Of a stretch of DNA of 15,968 nucleotides, positions 8,105 through 13,913 are shown piece by piece. The notes beneath the pieces are model-generated. The model was not told where the DNA came from and searched no databases. It saw only the letters and a list, made by a program, of their open reading frames with translations. Source of the DNA: Parcubacteria group bacterium (GTDB lineage Bacteria > Patescibacteriota > Minisyncoccia > Phycocordibacterales > UBA2163). Each line of letters opens with the position of its first letter. The stretch's first letter is position 1. The stretch lies in contig JADHUX010000004.1 of NCBI GenBank assembly GCA_016784285.1, forward strand, positions 1 to 15,968, written 5' to 3'. Position numbers and translations under genes: made by a program.

Positions 8105-8135
8105 GGAATTACTACAAATATACACAGCTCTTGAC

Positions 8136-8163
8136 TTGACAAATTAATGTGGTTTGGTATAAT
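8136..8163 (+). promoter_or_regulatory. Near-ideal sigma-70 promoter of the 132-aa gene
   Basis: TTGACA (8136-8141), 16 bp, TATAAT (8158-8163), with TGG just before the -10, so it is also an extended -10. Both hexamers match consensus fully. It is the best promoter in the window. Confidence 0.85.
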
Positions 8164-8228
8164 AGTAGCAGATAAATAAATTTATGTATTCATATTCATT
8201 ATAATTTTTCTATAAGGGGGAGAGAGTT

Positions 8229-8627
8229 ATGGACAATGATACAAACAGTGGTACATGTACAATTGAAGAAGAGAAATCAATCGAAGGTTTTGTTTTTGTC
8301 ACAGCTACAAAAGGATGTAGTTTTCAATTATCTAGTAAGAATAATGAATTACCACCCAATATATGTACTTGTGCAAAAAAACTAATGGAAGATAAATCTA
8401 ATAGTCTTTATGTCACAGTTAAATCTGATGACACTCCAGAAGGTGAATTTCTTGTAGAATTATGGAAAGACCAACCAGAAAATTGTGAGGAAAGTCTCAT
8501 AAAACTCTATGGTCAAACAACAATAGAGTTCGCAAGAGCTCTTGAACGTTTCGGTATAAATTCTTCTGACAAGTTTTTAAAAGACATTGGTAAAGTAGTG
8601 TGCATAACACTAGTTTTAAAGTCTTAA
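8229..8627 (+). CDS. Hypothetical 132-aa soluble protein, probably well expressed
   Basis: I do not recognise this protein. It is acidic and soluble, with no signal peptide or membrane segment. Six cysteines (including a CTC pair) are spread along it. The C-terminal half looks like a mixed alpha/beta fold (FLVELWKDQP, then a helix TIEFARALERFG). AGGGGGAG ends 6 nt before the ATG. The gene stands alone, with a consensus promoter upstream and a strong terminator downstream, and a palindrome GGGTTTAAACCC directly after the stop. These signals suggest a high-output single gene. It is transcribed divergently from xfp, but no functional link is shown. Confidence 0.75.
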   Translation: MDNDTNSGTCTIEEEKSIEGFVFVTATKGCSFQLSSKNNELPPNICTCAKKLMEDKSNSLYVTVKSDDTPEGEFLVELWKDQPENCEESLIKLYGQTTIEFARALERFGINSSDKFLKDIGKVVCITLVLKS

Positions 8628-8640
8628 GGGTTTAAACCCA

Positions 8641-8692
8641 AAAAAGCGAGATATTTAACTAGACAATCCGTCTATGATATCCCGCTTTTTTT
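8641..8692 (+). terminator. Bidirectional intrinsic terminator
   Basis: Stem AAAAAGCG.GATAT...TAGAC pairing with GTCTA..ATATC.CGCTTTTTTT, loop AATCC, with small internal loops. T runs on both sides let it serve the plus-strand 132-aa gene and the minus-strand 22-aa peptide gene. The perfect palindrome GGGTTTAAACCC (8628-8639) sits just before it. Confidence 0.8.
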
Positions 8693-8713
8693 ATTATTTT
8701 TAAATACTAAAAC

Positions 8714-8782
8714 CTAAACTGGCTTTACTTTAGCTTTTTTAGGTTTTTTCTTTTCCTTTTTTTGATCTCTTCCTTTTGACAT
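8714..8782 (-). CDS. 22-aa lysine-rich peptide
   Basis: Tiny ORF MSKGRDQKK...KVKPV with 11 lysines in 22 residues. It resembles the very short Lys-rich conserved peptides starting MSKG(R/K)D that are annotated in many bacteria; this is recollection and was not searched. It lies 19 bp after the ABC-F stop on the same strand. Its own extended -10 TGTTATAAT (hexamer 8790-8795) ends 7 bp before the ATG, so it could be made from a leaderless mRNA. A bidirectional terminator follows. The charge suggests binding to nucleic acid or ribosome, which is inference. Confidence 0.6.
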   Translation of the reverse strand: MSKGRDQKKEKKKPKKAKVKPV

Positions 8783-8789
8783 ATTATTT

Positions 8790-8798
8790 ATTATAACA
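8790..8798 (-). promoter_or_regulatory. Extended -10 of the 22-aa peptide gene
   Basis: Minus strand TGT-TATAAT, seven bases before the ATG at 8782. It has the same layout as the xfp and abiH promoters and no clear -35. Confidence 0.5.
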
Positions 8799-8801
8799 AA
8801 T

Positions 8802-10277
8802 TTATTTCTTCTTCAAAGGCTTTAGGCTCTCTAAATCTAATGTCTCGTCTATACGTATCTGACCTACAAACTCCGGTACGTGTGATACAAGTATCATCGC
8901 TCCTTCATACTGATCAAGAGCTTTGGCAATGATTGGCAAATGTCGAAAGTTTATATGATTGGTTGGCTCATCTAATATAAGTAGATTTGGTTTAAGCAAC
9001 ACAAGCTGTGCAAAAGCCACAAGCCCTTTCTGCCCTTCAGACAAACTACCCACCTTTGAATATATAAGATCACTATTTATCAAAAACCCTGCCGCGACAC
9101 TACGCATAACATGTTCGTCTGGCTTATCCATAACCTTTTCTAATGTTTTATATACCGTCTCGTCAAAATCAAGCGTTGAGAAATCTTGTCTATAATAACC
9201 TACTGTTACACCCTCACTAATCTTTGCGCCACTTTCAGTATTATTTGCTAAGTGCTCAAGCAATGTACTTTTCCCTATTCCATTTGGACCAGTTAGAAGA
9301 AGATGTCTTTTTTTCACTAAAGAAACATTTGCTTCGCGCTTGACTGGCTTATGATCTTTTATAACTGAAAGTGACTTAATATTTAAAATATCACCTACAT
9401 GACTTGTTTTTACATCAATAGTAAACTTCCGTATAGTTTTGTCCTCCCTTCGTACATCTACCTTGGACTCTTCCGCCTCTGCAGCACTCTCACGCATACG
9501 TTTTGCTAAAACTCTCATACGACCTCCTTTATTTGCAAAGAAGTTTGCTTTATCCTTTTTCTCTTGGATATGCTTTTCGTATTGAGCGTTCTTCCTTACC
9601 TCCTTTTCTACACGTGCAGTGATCTCACGTAGCACATCGTTGTAGTTACCAGTGTATTGTTCTATCTTTTTAGTAAACACATCCAAATACAAAACACATT
9701 GAGTAAAATCATTTAGAAAGTCAGCATCGTGAGAAATAACGATAACTGTTTTCTTATAATCAATCAAAAATCTCTTTAAGTGCTCTATACCCTCTTTGTC
9801 TAGATTATTTGTTGGCTCATCAAGTAAAAGCAAATCTGGACTTTGGATCAAAGCAGAAGCTAAAAGAAGTCTAGCTTGCTGTCCACCCGAGAAATCTTTA
9901 ATGAGCTTGTCTTTTGGAGCGTGTAAGTTTACTACTTCTAAAACCTCGTCTATCCGTGGATCTATATCATAAACCTTTTCTGTAAAACTTTTTTCAAAAA
10001 ACTCTCGTGTTGTAAGCTCGAGTTGGTCACGTGGTATAACCTGACGAGATATAGCAATAGAAAGACGTGGAGCTAAATGTATCTCGCCGTCTTCTGGAGT
10101 AGTTACCTCTGTAATAAGTCCAAACAAAGTACTCTTACCAGCGCCGTTTTGACCCATAAGCGTGATCTTTGATCCACGGCGTATATTAAAACTAACCTCA
10201 TCTAAGATGGGCTTGTTGACACTGTGCTCAAAAGACACATTTTCAAATCTTACTATTGTTTCTCCTTTTTGTGACAT
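8802..10277 (-). CDS. ABC-F family ATPase (translation factor / antibiotic resistance type)
   Basis: Soluble twin-ATPase of 491 aa without membrane domains, characteristic of ABC-F proteins that act on the ribosome. First cassette: Walker A GQNGAGKST (42-50), signature DFSGGQQARLLLA (128-140), Walker B LLLLDEP. A charged linker (about 205-285, rich in K/R/E) follows. Second cassette: GPNGIGKST (330-338), an altered signature SLSEGQKG (411-418) and LLILDEPTNHINF, where LDEPTNHLD is usual. The ATG at 10277 (MSQKGETIVRF) is preferred; the longer frame to 10349 crosses the -10 box. The specific subfamily (EttA, Uup, YbiT or ARE type) cannot be settled by eye. Confidence 0.9.
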   Translation of the reverse strand: MSQKGETIVRFENVSFEHSVNKPILDEVSFNIRRGSKITLMGQNGAGKSTLFGLITEVTTPEDGEIHLAPRLSIAISRQVIPRDQLELTTREFFEKSFTEKVYDIDPRIDEVLEVVNLHAPKDKLIKDFSGGQQARLLLASALIQSPDLLLLDEPTNNLDKEGIEHLKRFLIDYKKTVIVISHDADFLNDFTQCVLYLDVFTKKIEQYTGNYNDVLREITARVEKEVRKNAQYEKHIQEKKDKANFFANKGGRMRVLAKRMRESAAEAEESKVDVRREDKTIRKFTIDVKTSHVGDILNIKSLSVIKDHKPVKREANVSLVKKRHLLLTGPNGIGKSTLLEHLANNTESGAKISEGVTVGYYRQDFSTLDFDETVYKTLEKVMDKPDEHVMRSVAAGFLINSDLIYSKVGSLSEGQKGLVAFAQLVLLKPNLLILDEPTNHINFRHLPIIAKALDQYEGAMILVSHVPEFVGQIRIDETLDLESLKPLKKK

Positions 10278-10299
10278 ATTTATTAAATAAAAAACACGC

Positions 10300-10323
10300 A
10301 ATGCGCATTTGATTAAGATTATA
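10300..10323 (-). promoter_or_regulatory. -10 box and leader palindrome of the ABC-F gene
   Basis: Minus strand TATAAT at 10318-10323 has no clear -35. The roughly 34-nt leader contains the 10-bp palindrome AATGCGCATT (10300-10309) and no Shine-Dalgarno. The palindrome could be an operator. Confidence 0.45.
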
Positions 10324-10356
10324 ATACAATAAATAACCAACTTTTGCAAACAGCTA

Positions 10357-10385
10357 TTGCCTAAAGTTAGTATTTCTGGTATTGT
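10357..10385 (+). promoter_or_regulatory. Promoter of the two-gene plus-strand operon
   Basis: TTGCCT (10357-10362), 17 bp, TATTGT (10380-10385) preceded by TGG. Each hexamer is 4/6 to consensus, helped by the extended -10. Confidence 0.45.
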
Positions 10386-10431
10386 GCGAGAAGTTTGTTA
10401 TTTTAGAAATTAAATAGAAAGGAGTCTTCTA

Positions 10432-10641
10432 ATGATAATGAAGAAGAATGATAAAGTGCTTATAAGAGCAACGATAATAAATGATATTACTTTTCTAATT
10501 GAAGGTGCTAAAGGCAAAATGTCCAATGTTATTACAATAAAAAAAGAGGATCAAGAAAATAATATCGTCCTACTAAAACAGGATGGAAAAAAGACAATTG
10601 ATCTTAACGTCTATAATGTTGCCGATGACAGCAATCTTTAG
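10432..10641 (+). CDS. Hypothetical 69-aa protein
   Basis: I do not recognise this protein. It is small, soluble and Lys/Asp/Asn-rich, with alternating strands suggestive of a small beta-barrel (KVLIRATIINDITFLIEG, then NIVLLKQDG, then IDLNVYNV), but no named fold is supported. AAAGGAG ends 7 nt before the ATG at 10432, which favours it over the in-frame ATG at 10438. It is followed 11 bp later by a gene with an AGGAGG site, so the two form an operon. Confidence 0.65.
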   Translation: MIMKKNDKVLIRATIINDITFLIEGAKGKMSNVITIKKEDQENNIVLLKQDGKKTIDLNVYNVADDSNL

Positions 10642-10652
10642 GAGGATAGAAA

Positions 10653-11204
10653 ATGCGAAACATAATAAGACGAGGTATAATCGTACTTGTGCTAGGTACT
10701 GCTGTAGTAGTTCTAATAGCTTATATTACTAAAGAATATACCCCTGAGACTAAACAAGTATTGGAAAATAGTTATAGTATTTATTCCTATAGGAAGTTAC
10801 TGGACGACAACCCAGACCTACCCATGGTAATGATTGAAGAAGGTGTTAGTATATCTAACAATATTAAAACTCACGAGGGTTATATTGTTTTTAACAAATA
10901 CGGAAATGGTAATAATTTGTTGGCAGTATATATAGGAAACTATACAATACTAGAAGACGAAGAACTAAAGTGGAATAGACTCTATACAAAAAACATGTTT
11001 TTGAAAAAAGAGTATGAAAGAGAAGCTGTCTTAAGAGAAACTAATGATGGTACAAGAAAGTGGGTTAATTCTTTTGAAGATAGCCCACTTATAGAAAATC
11101 AAAAAGATACCATTGCCTTTATACTCAAACAAAAATTTGAAGAAGTATACATACCACAAAATAGAGTACTTATATCAACTTCTGATTTAAACACAAAAGA
11201 CTAG
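10653..11204 (+). CDS. Hypothetical single-pass membrane-anchored protein
   Basis: A 183-aa protein with a basic N-terminus (MRNIIRRG) and one membrane helix (about residues 8-26), then an extracytoplasmic domain of about 155 aa without cysteines. No family is recognised. AGGAGG 7 nt before the ATG is the strongest ribosome binding site in the window. It is second in a two-gene operon, and a strong terminator follows the stop by 9 bp. The anchor orientation is inferred from the positive-inside rule. Confidence 0.7.
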   Translation: MRNIIRRGIIVLVLGTAVVVLIAYITKEYTPETKQVLENSYSIYSYRKLLDDNPDLPMVMIEEGVSISNNIKTHEGYIVFNKYGNGNNLLAVYIGNYTILEDEELKWNRLYTKNMFLKKEYEREAVLRETNDGTRKWVNSFEDSPLIENQKDTIAFILKQKFEEVYIPQNRVLISTSDLNTKD

Positions 11205-11213
11205 TGAACAAAC

Positions 11214-11242
11214 AAAAGGCGCAACAATGTTGCGCCTTTTTT
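11214..11242 (+). terminator. Intrinsic terminator of the plus-strand operon
   Basis: AAAAGGCGCAACA / TGTTGCGCCTTTT around a single A, that is, a stem of about 11-12 bp with a tight loop and a run of six T. It lies directly after the 183-aa gene. Confidence 0.9.
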
Positions 11243-11270
11243 AATTAACCCAGTCGACTGGGTTAATTAA
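11241..11270. repeat. Perfect 30-bp palindrome, copy 1 of the TAACCCA..TGGGTTA element
   Basis: The first arm is TTAATTAACCCAGTC and the second is its exact reverse complement. It sits wedged between a plus-strand and a minus-strand terminator and shares their T tracts. A second, imperfect copy of the core lies at 11792-11817. It may be a back-up terminator, a cruciform or a protein-binding site. Confidence 0.7.
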
Positions 11271-11297
11271 AAAGCCCCGTTTTTTAAACGGGGCTTT
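11271..11297 (-). terminator. Intrinsic terminator of the minus-strand two-gene unit
   Basis: A 12-bp perfect stem AAAGCCCCGTTT/AAACGGGGCTTT with a 3-nt loop, followed on the minus strand by TTAATTAA. The stop codon of the 50-aa gene overlaps the stem base. Confidence 0.85.
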
Positions 11298-11448
11298 ACA
11301 AAACAGTTCGGTTTTTGGATTTCTTAGGGCAATATCTTAGTGGTTTAGGTTTATTATTAAATTTATCAACCACAAGCGAAACAGCAAGACGAGCCAAGAC
11401 AGATAAATCAATAACGATTATGAAAAGAATTTTAAAGTAAAATAACAT
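11296..11448 (-). CDS. 50-aa membrane peptide with basic tail
   Basis: Small ORF beginning MLFYFKILFIIVIDLSV, a single hydrophobic helix (about residues 2-28), followed by a Lys/Arg-rich tail (PKKSKNRTVL end). GGAG lies 6 nt before the ATG at 11448; another ATG two codons upstream would be directly against the GGAG. It starts 21 bp after the stop of the 80-aa gene on the same strand. Its stop coincides with the base of a strong minus-strand terminator, which supports it as the last gene of this unit. No family is recognised. Confidence 0.6.
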   Translation of the reverse strand: MLFYFKILFIIVIDLSVLARLAVSLVVDKFNNKPKPLRYCPKKSKNRTVL

Positions 11449-11469
11449 TTGCATCTCCAATCTGTAAAG

Positions 11470-11712
11470 TTACTGTTGATTTTCTTTTGTTTCTTCTTCA
11501 AGTGCTCTGTATAGTTCTGCTATAGCTCTAGTAGTTTTAGGATATTTAAATTCAAATCCACCATCTATACAATATCTAAATCTGACCTGTACACCTGTTA
11601 ACTCGTCAGTTATTGCTAGATAATAATCAAAACCTGCAATACCCATTTCAAATGATCTATGAACTTCATTACCTGGCATACCTGGGTGATCATGATATTC
11701 AATTATCGGCAT
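11470..11712 (-). CDS. Hypothetical 80-aa protein
   Basis: I do not recognise this protein. The start at 11712 (MPIIEYHDHPGMPG) is chosen because GAAAGGGG lies 7 nt upstream; the frame extends eight codons further without a ribosome binding site. It is soluble, with His/Pro near the N-terminus and a C-terminal Glu-rich helix (AIAELYRALEEETKE). The middle looks like beta strands (FDYYLAITDELTGVQVRFRY). The promoter has a perfect TTGACA -35. It forms an operon with the 50-aa membrane peptide. Confidence 0.65.
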   Translation of the reverse strand: MPIIEYHDHPGMPGNEVHRSFEMGIAGFDYYLAITDELTGVQVRFRYCIDGGFEFKYPKTTRAIAELYRALEEETKENQQ

Positions 11713-11743
11713 AATATTACCCCTTTCAAATAACAATAAATAT

Positions 11744-11785
11744 AATTTCTATTAGAAATTTAACGTGTTTGGAGCAGAGTGTCAA
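11744..11785 (-). promoter_or_regulatory. Promoter with overlapping inverted repeat for the 80-aa gene
   Basis: Minus strand TTGACA (11780-11785), 16 bp, TTAAAT (11758-11763). An inverted repeat AATTTCT-AAT-AGAAATT (11744-11760) overlaps the -10 and start region, a classical repressor position. Operator function is inferred. Confidence 0.5.
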
Positions 11786-11791
11786 CAAAAC

Positions 11792-11817
11792 AAATAACCC
11801 AATCGACTGGGTTATTT
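11792..11817 (-). terminator. Hairpin copy 2 of the TAACCCA..TGGGTTA element
   Basis: AAATAACCCA and TGGGTTATTT are 10-bp arms around a six-base centre; on the minus strand TTTGTTTTGTT follows. It lies downstream of the 65-aa gene and probably acts as its terminator. The core closely matches the palindrome at 11241-11270. Confidence 0.6.
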
Positions 11818-11838
11818 AAATATTGCTTTAAAATCTCT

Positions 11839-12036
11839 CTAAAAGACTAAAGTACCAATAAATAGAACTAGTATTAGGTAGAACGTAGTCCACCCTCTAG
11901 TTGCTGGGAAGTAACGAGAAAATATCCTAAAGTTTCTCTGATACCAGCTTCGTCCCCCTCCCCAAGCAAGTAGGTTAGCACCGACGCTGTCGATAAGTAA
12001 AATGTAGAAGATTATTATTTCAATTGAGTATTCCAT
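11839..12036 (-). CDS. Small two-helix membrane protein, 65 aa
   Basis: Hydrophobic protein with two likely membrane helices (about residues 4-25 and 50-65) joined by a basic, aromatic loop containing WGGGRSWYQRNFRIFSRYFP. The motif-rich loop suggests a conserved family, and I have the impression of similar small proteins in Parcubacteria, but cannot name one. There is no Shine-Dalgarno; an extended -10 TGC-TACAAT lies at 12065-12070 on the minus strand, giving a leader of about 22 nt. A hairpin follows the stop. Confidence 0.65.
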   Translation of the reverse strand: MEYSIEIIIFYILLIDSVGANLLAWGGGRSWYQRNFRIFSRYFPATRGWTTFYLILVLFIGTLVF

Positions 12037-12064
12037 AATTATTTTAGTTAATTTATATATTAAT

Positions 12065-12073
12065 ATTGTAGCA
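12065..12073 (-). promoter_or_regulatory. Extended -10 upstream of the 65-aa gene
   Basis: Minus strand TGC-TACAAT (hexamer 12065-12070), 5/6 to consensus, with no good -35. A G-rich tract lies immediately upstream. Confidence 0.4.
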
Positions 12074-12094
12074 GTAAATGATTAGCTTGGATAA

Positions 12095-12125
12095 GGGTTT
12101 TGCGGGGTGGTGGGGATAGTGAGGG
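12095..12125 (+). other. Potential G-quadruplex motif
   Basis: Four G tracts (GGG, GGGG, GGGG, GGG) with loops of 6, 4 and 7 nt on the plus strand fit the standard G3+N1-7 pattern. This is unusual in such AT-rich DNA. It is intergenic, upstream of the 65-aa gene. Confidence 0.5.
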
Positions 12126-12182
12126 TTATGTAAACTCAAATTTTATTATTTTGACAGGTGTGTTTTTGTCTACTGTGTTGCC
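12126..12182 (-). repeat. 57-bp direct repeat, copy 1 (downstream of the 234-aa gene)
   Basis: Reads GGCAACACAGTAGACAAAAA... on the minus strand and matches 12891-12947 at 46 of 57 positions without gaps. The core TGTCAAAATAATAAAAT is identical in both. It begins exactly at the stop codon of the 234-aa gene. Confidence 0.7.
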
Positions 12183-12886
12183 TACTTATAAATCTTTCTC
12201 ACCAAGAATACAATTAAAGCAATTATTATTGCGGCAAGTATGACTACCGTGAACAAAAAGCCAAGCATGGTAGGTGTAGAAAATGCAGAGAATACAGACT
12301 TCCCAAAGTATGCTTTTATTTGTGGTACTTGCAATACCGTGTTTATTATCTCTCGCAACGGAAACTCTTCTTTCTCGCCAACAACTAATACATACTTACC
12401 TGTATTATCGCTACTAAATACTTCTATTTCATACTCTCCTGCAGATACTGCAACCCCTTTTGGGTGAAGTGTTGGATCACTGTCTTTCGCTTGAAGCGCC
12501 GGACCTGTGAAATAATCATCTCCTGCATGTTCTTCATAATAAGGAGTCCATTCGTGAGTATTTCCGTCTAATAACACTTCAAAATTATTATGTTCATTTG
12601 AACTCTCATGCTCATAATCTTTTTCTCTAACTATAGCTGAAACATCTGTCTCAATATTTGGTATATCAGGTACTAGCAACCCAACATACAAACTAAAATC
12701 GTTTTCTGACTGTATATAATATATCTGTGGTGTTCCTACTAACTCTGCATAAAATGCTTGCGACACTTCTGGATTTTTAATCTCAATTATATCCTCTTTG
12801 ACCAACCTAGGCTGATGAGCAAAAATAGTTGATGTTATAAAACCAAAAACACCAATAATAAACAATATAATTATTATTCTTTTCAT
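12182..12886 (-). CDS. Extracytoplasmic protein with signal peptide and C-terminal membrane anchor
   Basis: A 234-aa protein with an N-terminal signal peptide (MKRIIIILFIIGVFGF..., cut probably after about residue 23, before HQPRLV), an extracytoplasmic domain of about 170 aa, then a membrane helix (about 208-229) and a short basic tail (RKIYK). Notable segments are IENPEVS-like IKNPEVSQAFYAEL, LYVGLLVPDIP, YFTGPALQ and SAGEYEIEVFSSDNTGKYVLVVGE, the last resembling a beta-sandwich edge. I have seen similar proteins annotated only as hypothetical. The promoter TTGTCA-18-TAGTAT ends 6 bp before the ATG, so the mRNA may be leaderless. Two 57-bp direct repeats bracket the gene. Confidence 0.75.
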   Translation of the reverse strand: MKRIIIILFIIGVFGFITSTIFAHQPRLVKEDIIEIKNPEVSQAFYAELVGTPQIYYIQSENDFSLYVGLLVPDIPNIETDVSAIVREKDYEHESSNEHNNFEVLLDGNTHEWTPYYEEHAGDDYFTGPALQAKDSDPTLHPKGVAVSAGEYEIEVFSSDNTGKYVLVVGEKEEFPLREIINTVLQVPQIKAYFGKSVFSAFSTPTMLGFLFTVVILAAIIIALIVFLVRKIYK

Positions 12887-12890
12887 GTAT

Positions 12891-12947
12891 TTATACTAAC
12901 TTAGATTTTATTATTTTGACAATAGTATTTTTGTCTACTTTGTCGCC
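12891..12947 (-). repeat. 57-bp direct repeat, copy 2 (contains the promoter of the 234-aa gene)
   Basis: Reads GGCGACAAAGTAGACAAAAA... on the minus strand. It carries -35 TTGTCA (12917-12922), 18 bp, and -10 TAGTAT (12893-12898), six bases before the ATG at 12886. Copy 1 has decayed hexamers (CTGTCA, TTACAT) at the same places. Confidence 0.7.
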
Positions 12948-12986
12948 GGAGAGTATGAGGTGGTTGCGGAATTTTAGGGTTTTTGT

Positions 12987-12995
12987 GGGGGGGGG
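12987..12995 (+). repeat. Homopolymer run of nine G
   Basis: G9 in an otherwise AT-rich intergenic region between abiH and the 234-aa gene, preceded by TTTTAGGGTTTTTGT. Such runs are slippage-prone. The exact length may vary between cells or reflect a sequencing error. Confidence 0.7.
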
Positions 12996-13019
12996 TATTG
13001 TAGTAAATTTTAATATTAA

Positions 13020-13862
13020 CTAAATACTTGTATCAACCTCAATAAATTTAACTCTGTCTTGAAATGGTGTTATATTTCCATCCACTAAATCGTCTATTCT
13101 ATTTTTAAATTCAAGAAGAGCGTCTTTACCATGATGATGTATTTTATAAATCACTTTTTCTACGCGAGGATTCCCTAACCTTATTGTATTAAAAGCATCT
13201 TTAAAGTACATTTCATCAGTTTTTCCTAATGAATATCCGAAAATATGAACATCGTTAAGATTTCTTATGTCATTGGATAAATCAGTACTTTTAAACCCAG
13301 GTTGATGTCCTTTTTTGACTAAAGTATGAGACATTGTTCCACCAACATTATCATGTAATCCAAAAATAATATTATTAGAATCTAAATTTCCATGCATTTT
13401 TATAAGATATTTACTCATTTCTGGTGAGTCTATACCAACTTCTCTGAGAATTTTTTCTACTGTAGAGGTATAATTAAAATCGTATATTATGAAATCTTTT
13501 AACTGACCTCTAGACACAACATTTTTGACTAAAAAAGTATATGCATTTGATTTTTCATCAAGATTGTCAAAATCCAATGTATTTAAGTAGTCTGTTAATG
13601 CCACACAAAGACTAGAATAGTCTAGTTCAAATTTTTTATAATCTTTTGAGCTTAGTTTTCTGTCTATGTAATCTTGAAGAGCTAGCTCAATATCAATCCA
13701 GTTTTTATTTGCATTTTTAAATTTACTCTGTAAAAAAAGAGCCAAAGTGTTATTCTTTTCTGTTAGTTTAAGAAAATCTATACTCTTAATAAAGTCTGCA
13801 TATCCTGTTTTTAAACCAAGACTAATATCAAATCCATTTCCAATTATAATTATTTTTTTCAT
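13020..13862 (-). CDS. AbiH-family abortive infection protein
   Basis: A 280-aa soluble protein with the hallmarks of the AbiH phage-defence family: N-terminal IIGNGFDISLGLKTGYADF (6-24), NWIDIELAL (54-62), DFNYTST (128-134), KMHGNL (155-160) and HIFGYSLGKTDE (206-217). AbiH proteins were found as lactococcal abortive-infection factors; the mechanism is poorly known. The GNGFD start resembles a nucleotide-binding beta-alpha turn. The length is typical and there is no sign of damage. The promoter TGTTATAAT (hexamer 13869-13874) ends 6 bp before the ATG, with no Shine-Dalgarno. It lies 51 bp after a co-oriented membrane TPR-like protein that may act with it. Confidence 0.85.
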   Translation of the reverse strand: MKKIIIIGNGFDISLGLKTGYADFIKSIDFLKLTEKNNTLALFLQSKFKNANKNWIDIELALQDYIDRKLSSKDYKKFELDYSSLCVALTDYLNTLDFDNLDEKSNAYTFLVKNVVSRGQLKDFIIYDFNYTSTVEKILREVGIDSPEMSKYLIKMHGNLDSNNIIFGLHDNVGGTMSHTLVKKGHQPGFKSTDLSNDIRNLNDVHIFGYSLGKTDEMYFKDAFNTIRLGNPRVEKVIYKIHHHGKDALLEFKNRIDDLVDGNITPFQDRVKFIEVDTSI

Positions 13863-13868
13863 ATTTTT

Positions 13869-13877
13869 ATTATAACA
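13869..13877 (-). promoter_or_regulatory. Extended -10 promoter of abiH
   Basis: Minus strand TGT-TATAAT six bases before the ATG. The layout is the same as at xfp and the 22-aa peptide gene. No -35 is seen. Confidence 0.6.
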
Positions 13878-13913
13878 AAATTATGTTTTTATTTATAAAA
13901 TATCAGACTATTT

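Noticed and set aside
8026..8142. 39-residue N-terminal extension of phosphoketolase
   Set aside because: It runs through the 57-bp repeat and the -10 box. The family N-terminus begins near MKITGD, and no ribosome binding site supports the longer form.
10278..10349. Hydrophobic N-terminal extension of the ABC-F protein
   Set aside because: The TATAAT box lies inside it, and ABC-F proteins lack such a membrane segment.
12955..13023. 22-codon plus-strand frame MRWLRNFRVFV... through the G9 run
   Set aside because: It has no ribosome binding site, is very short, crosses a homopolymer and has no partner signals. It is probably chance.
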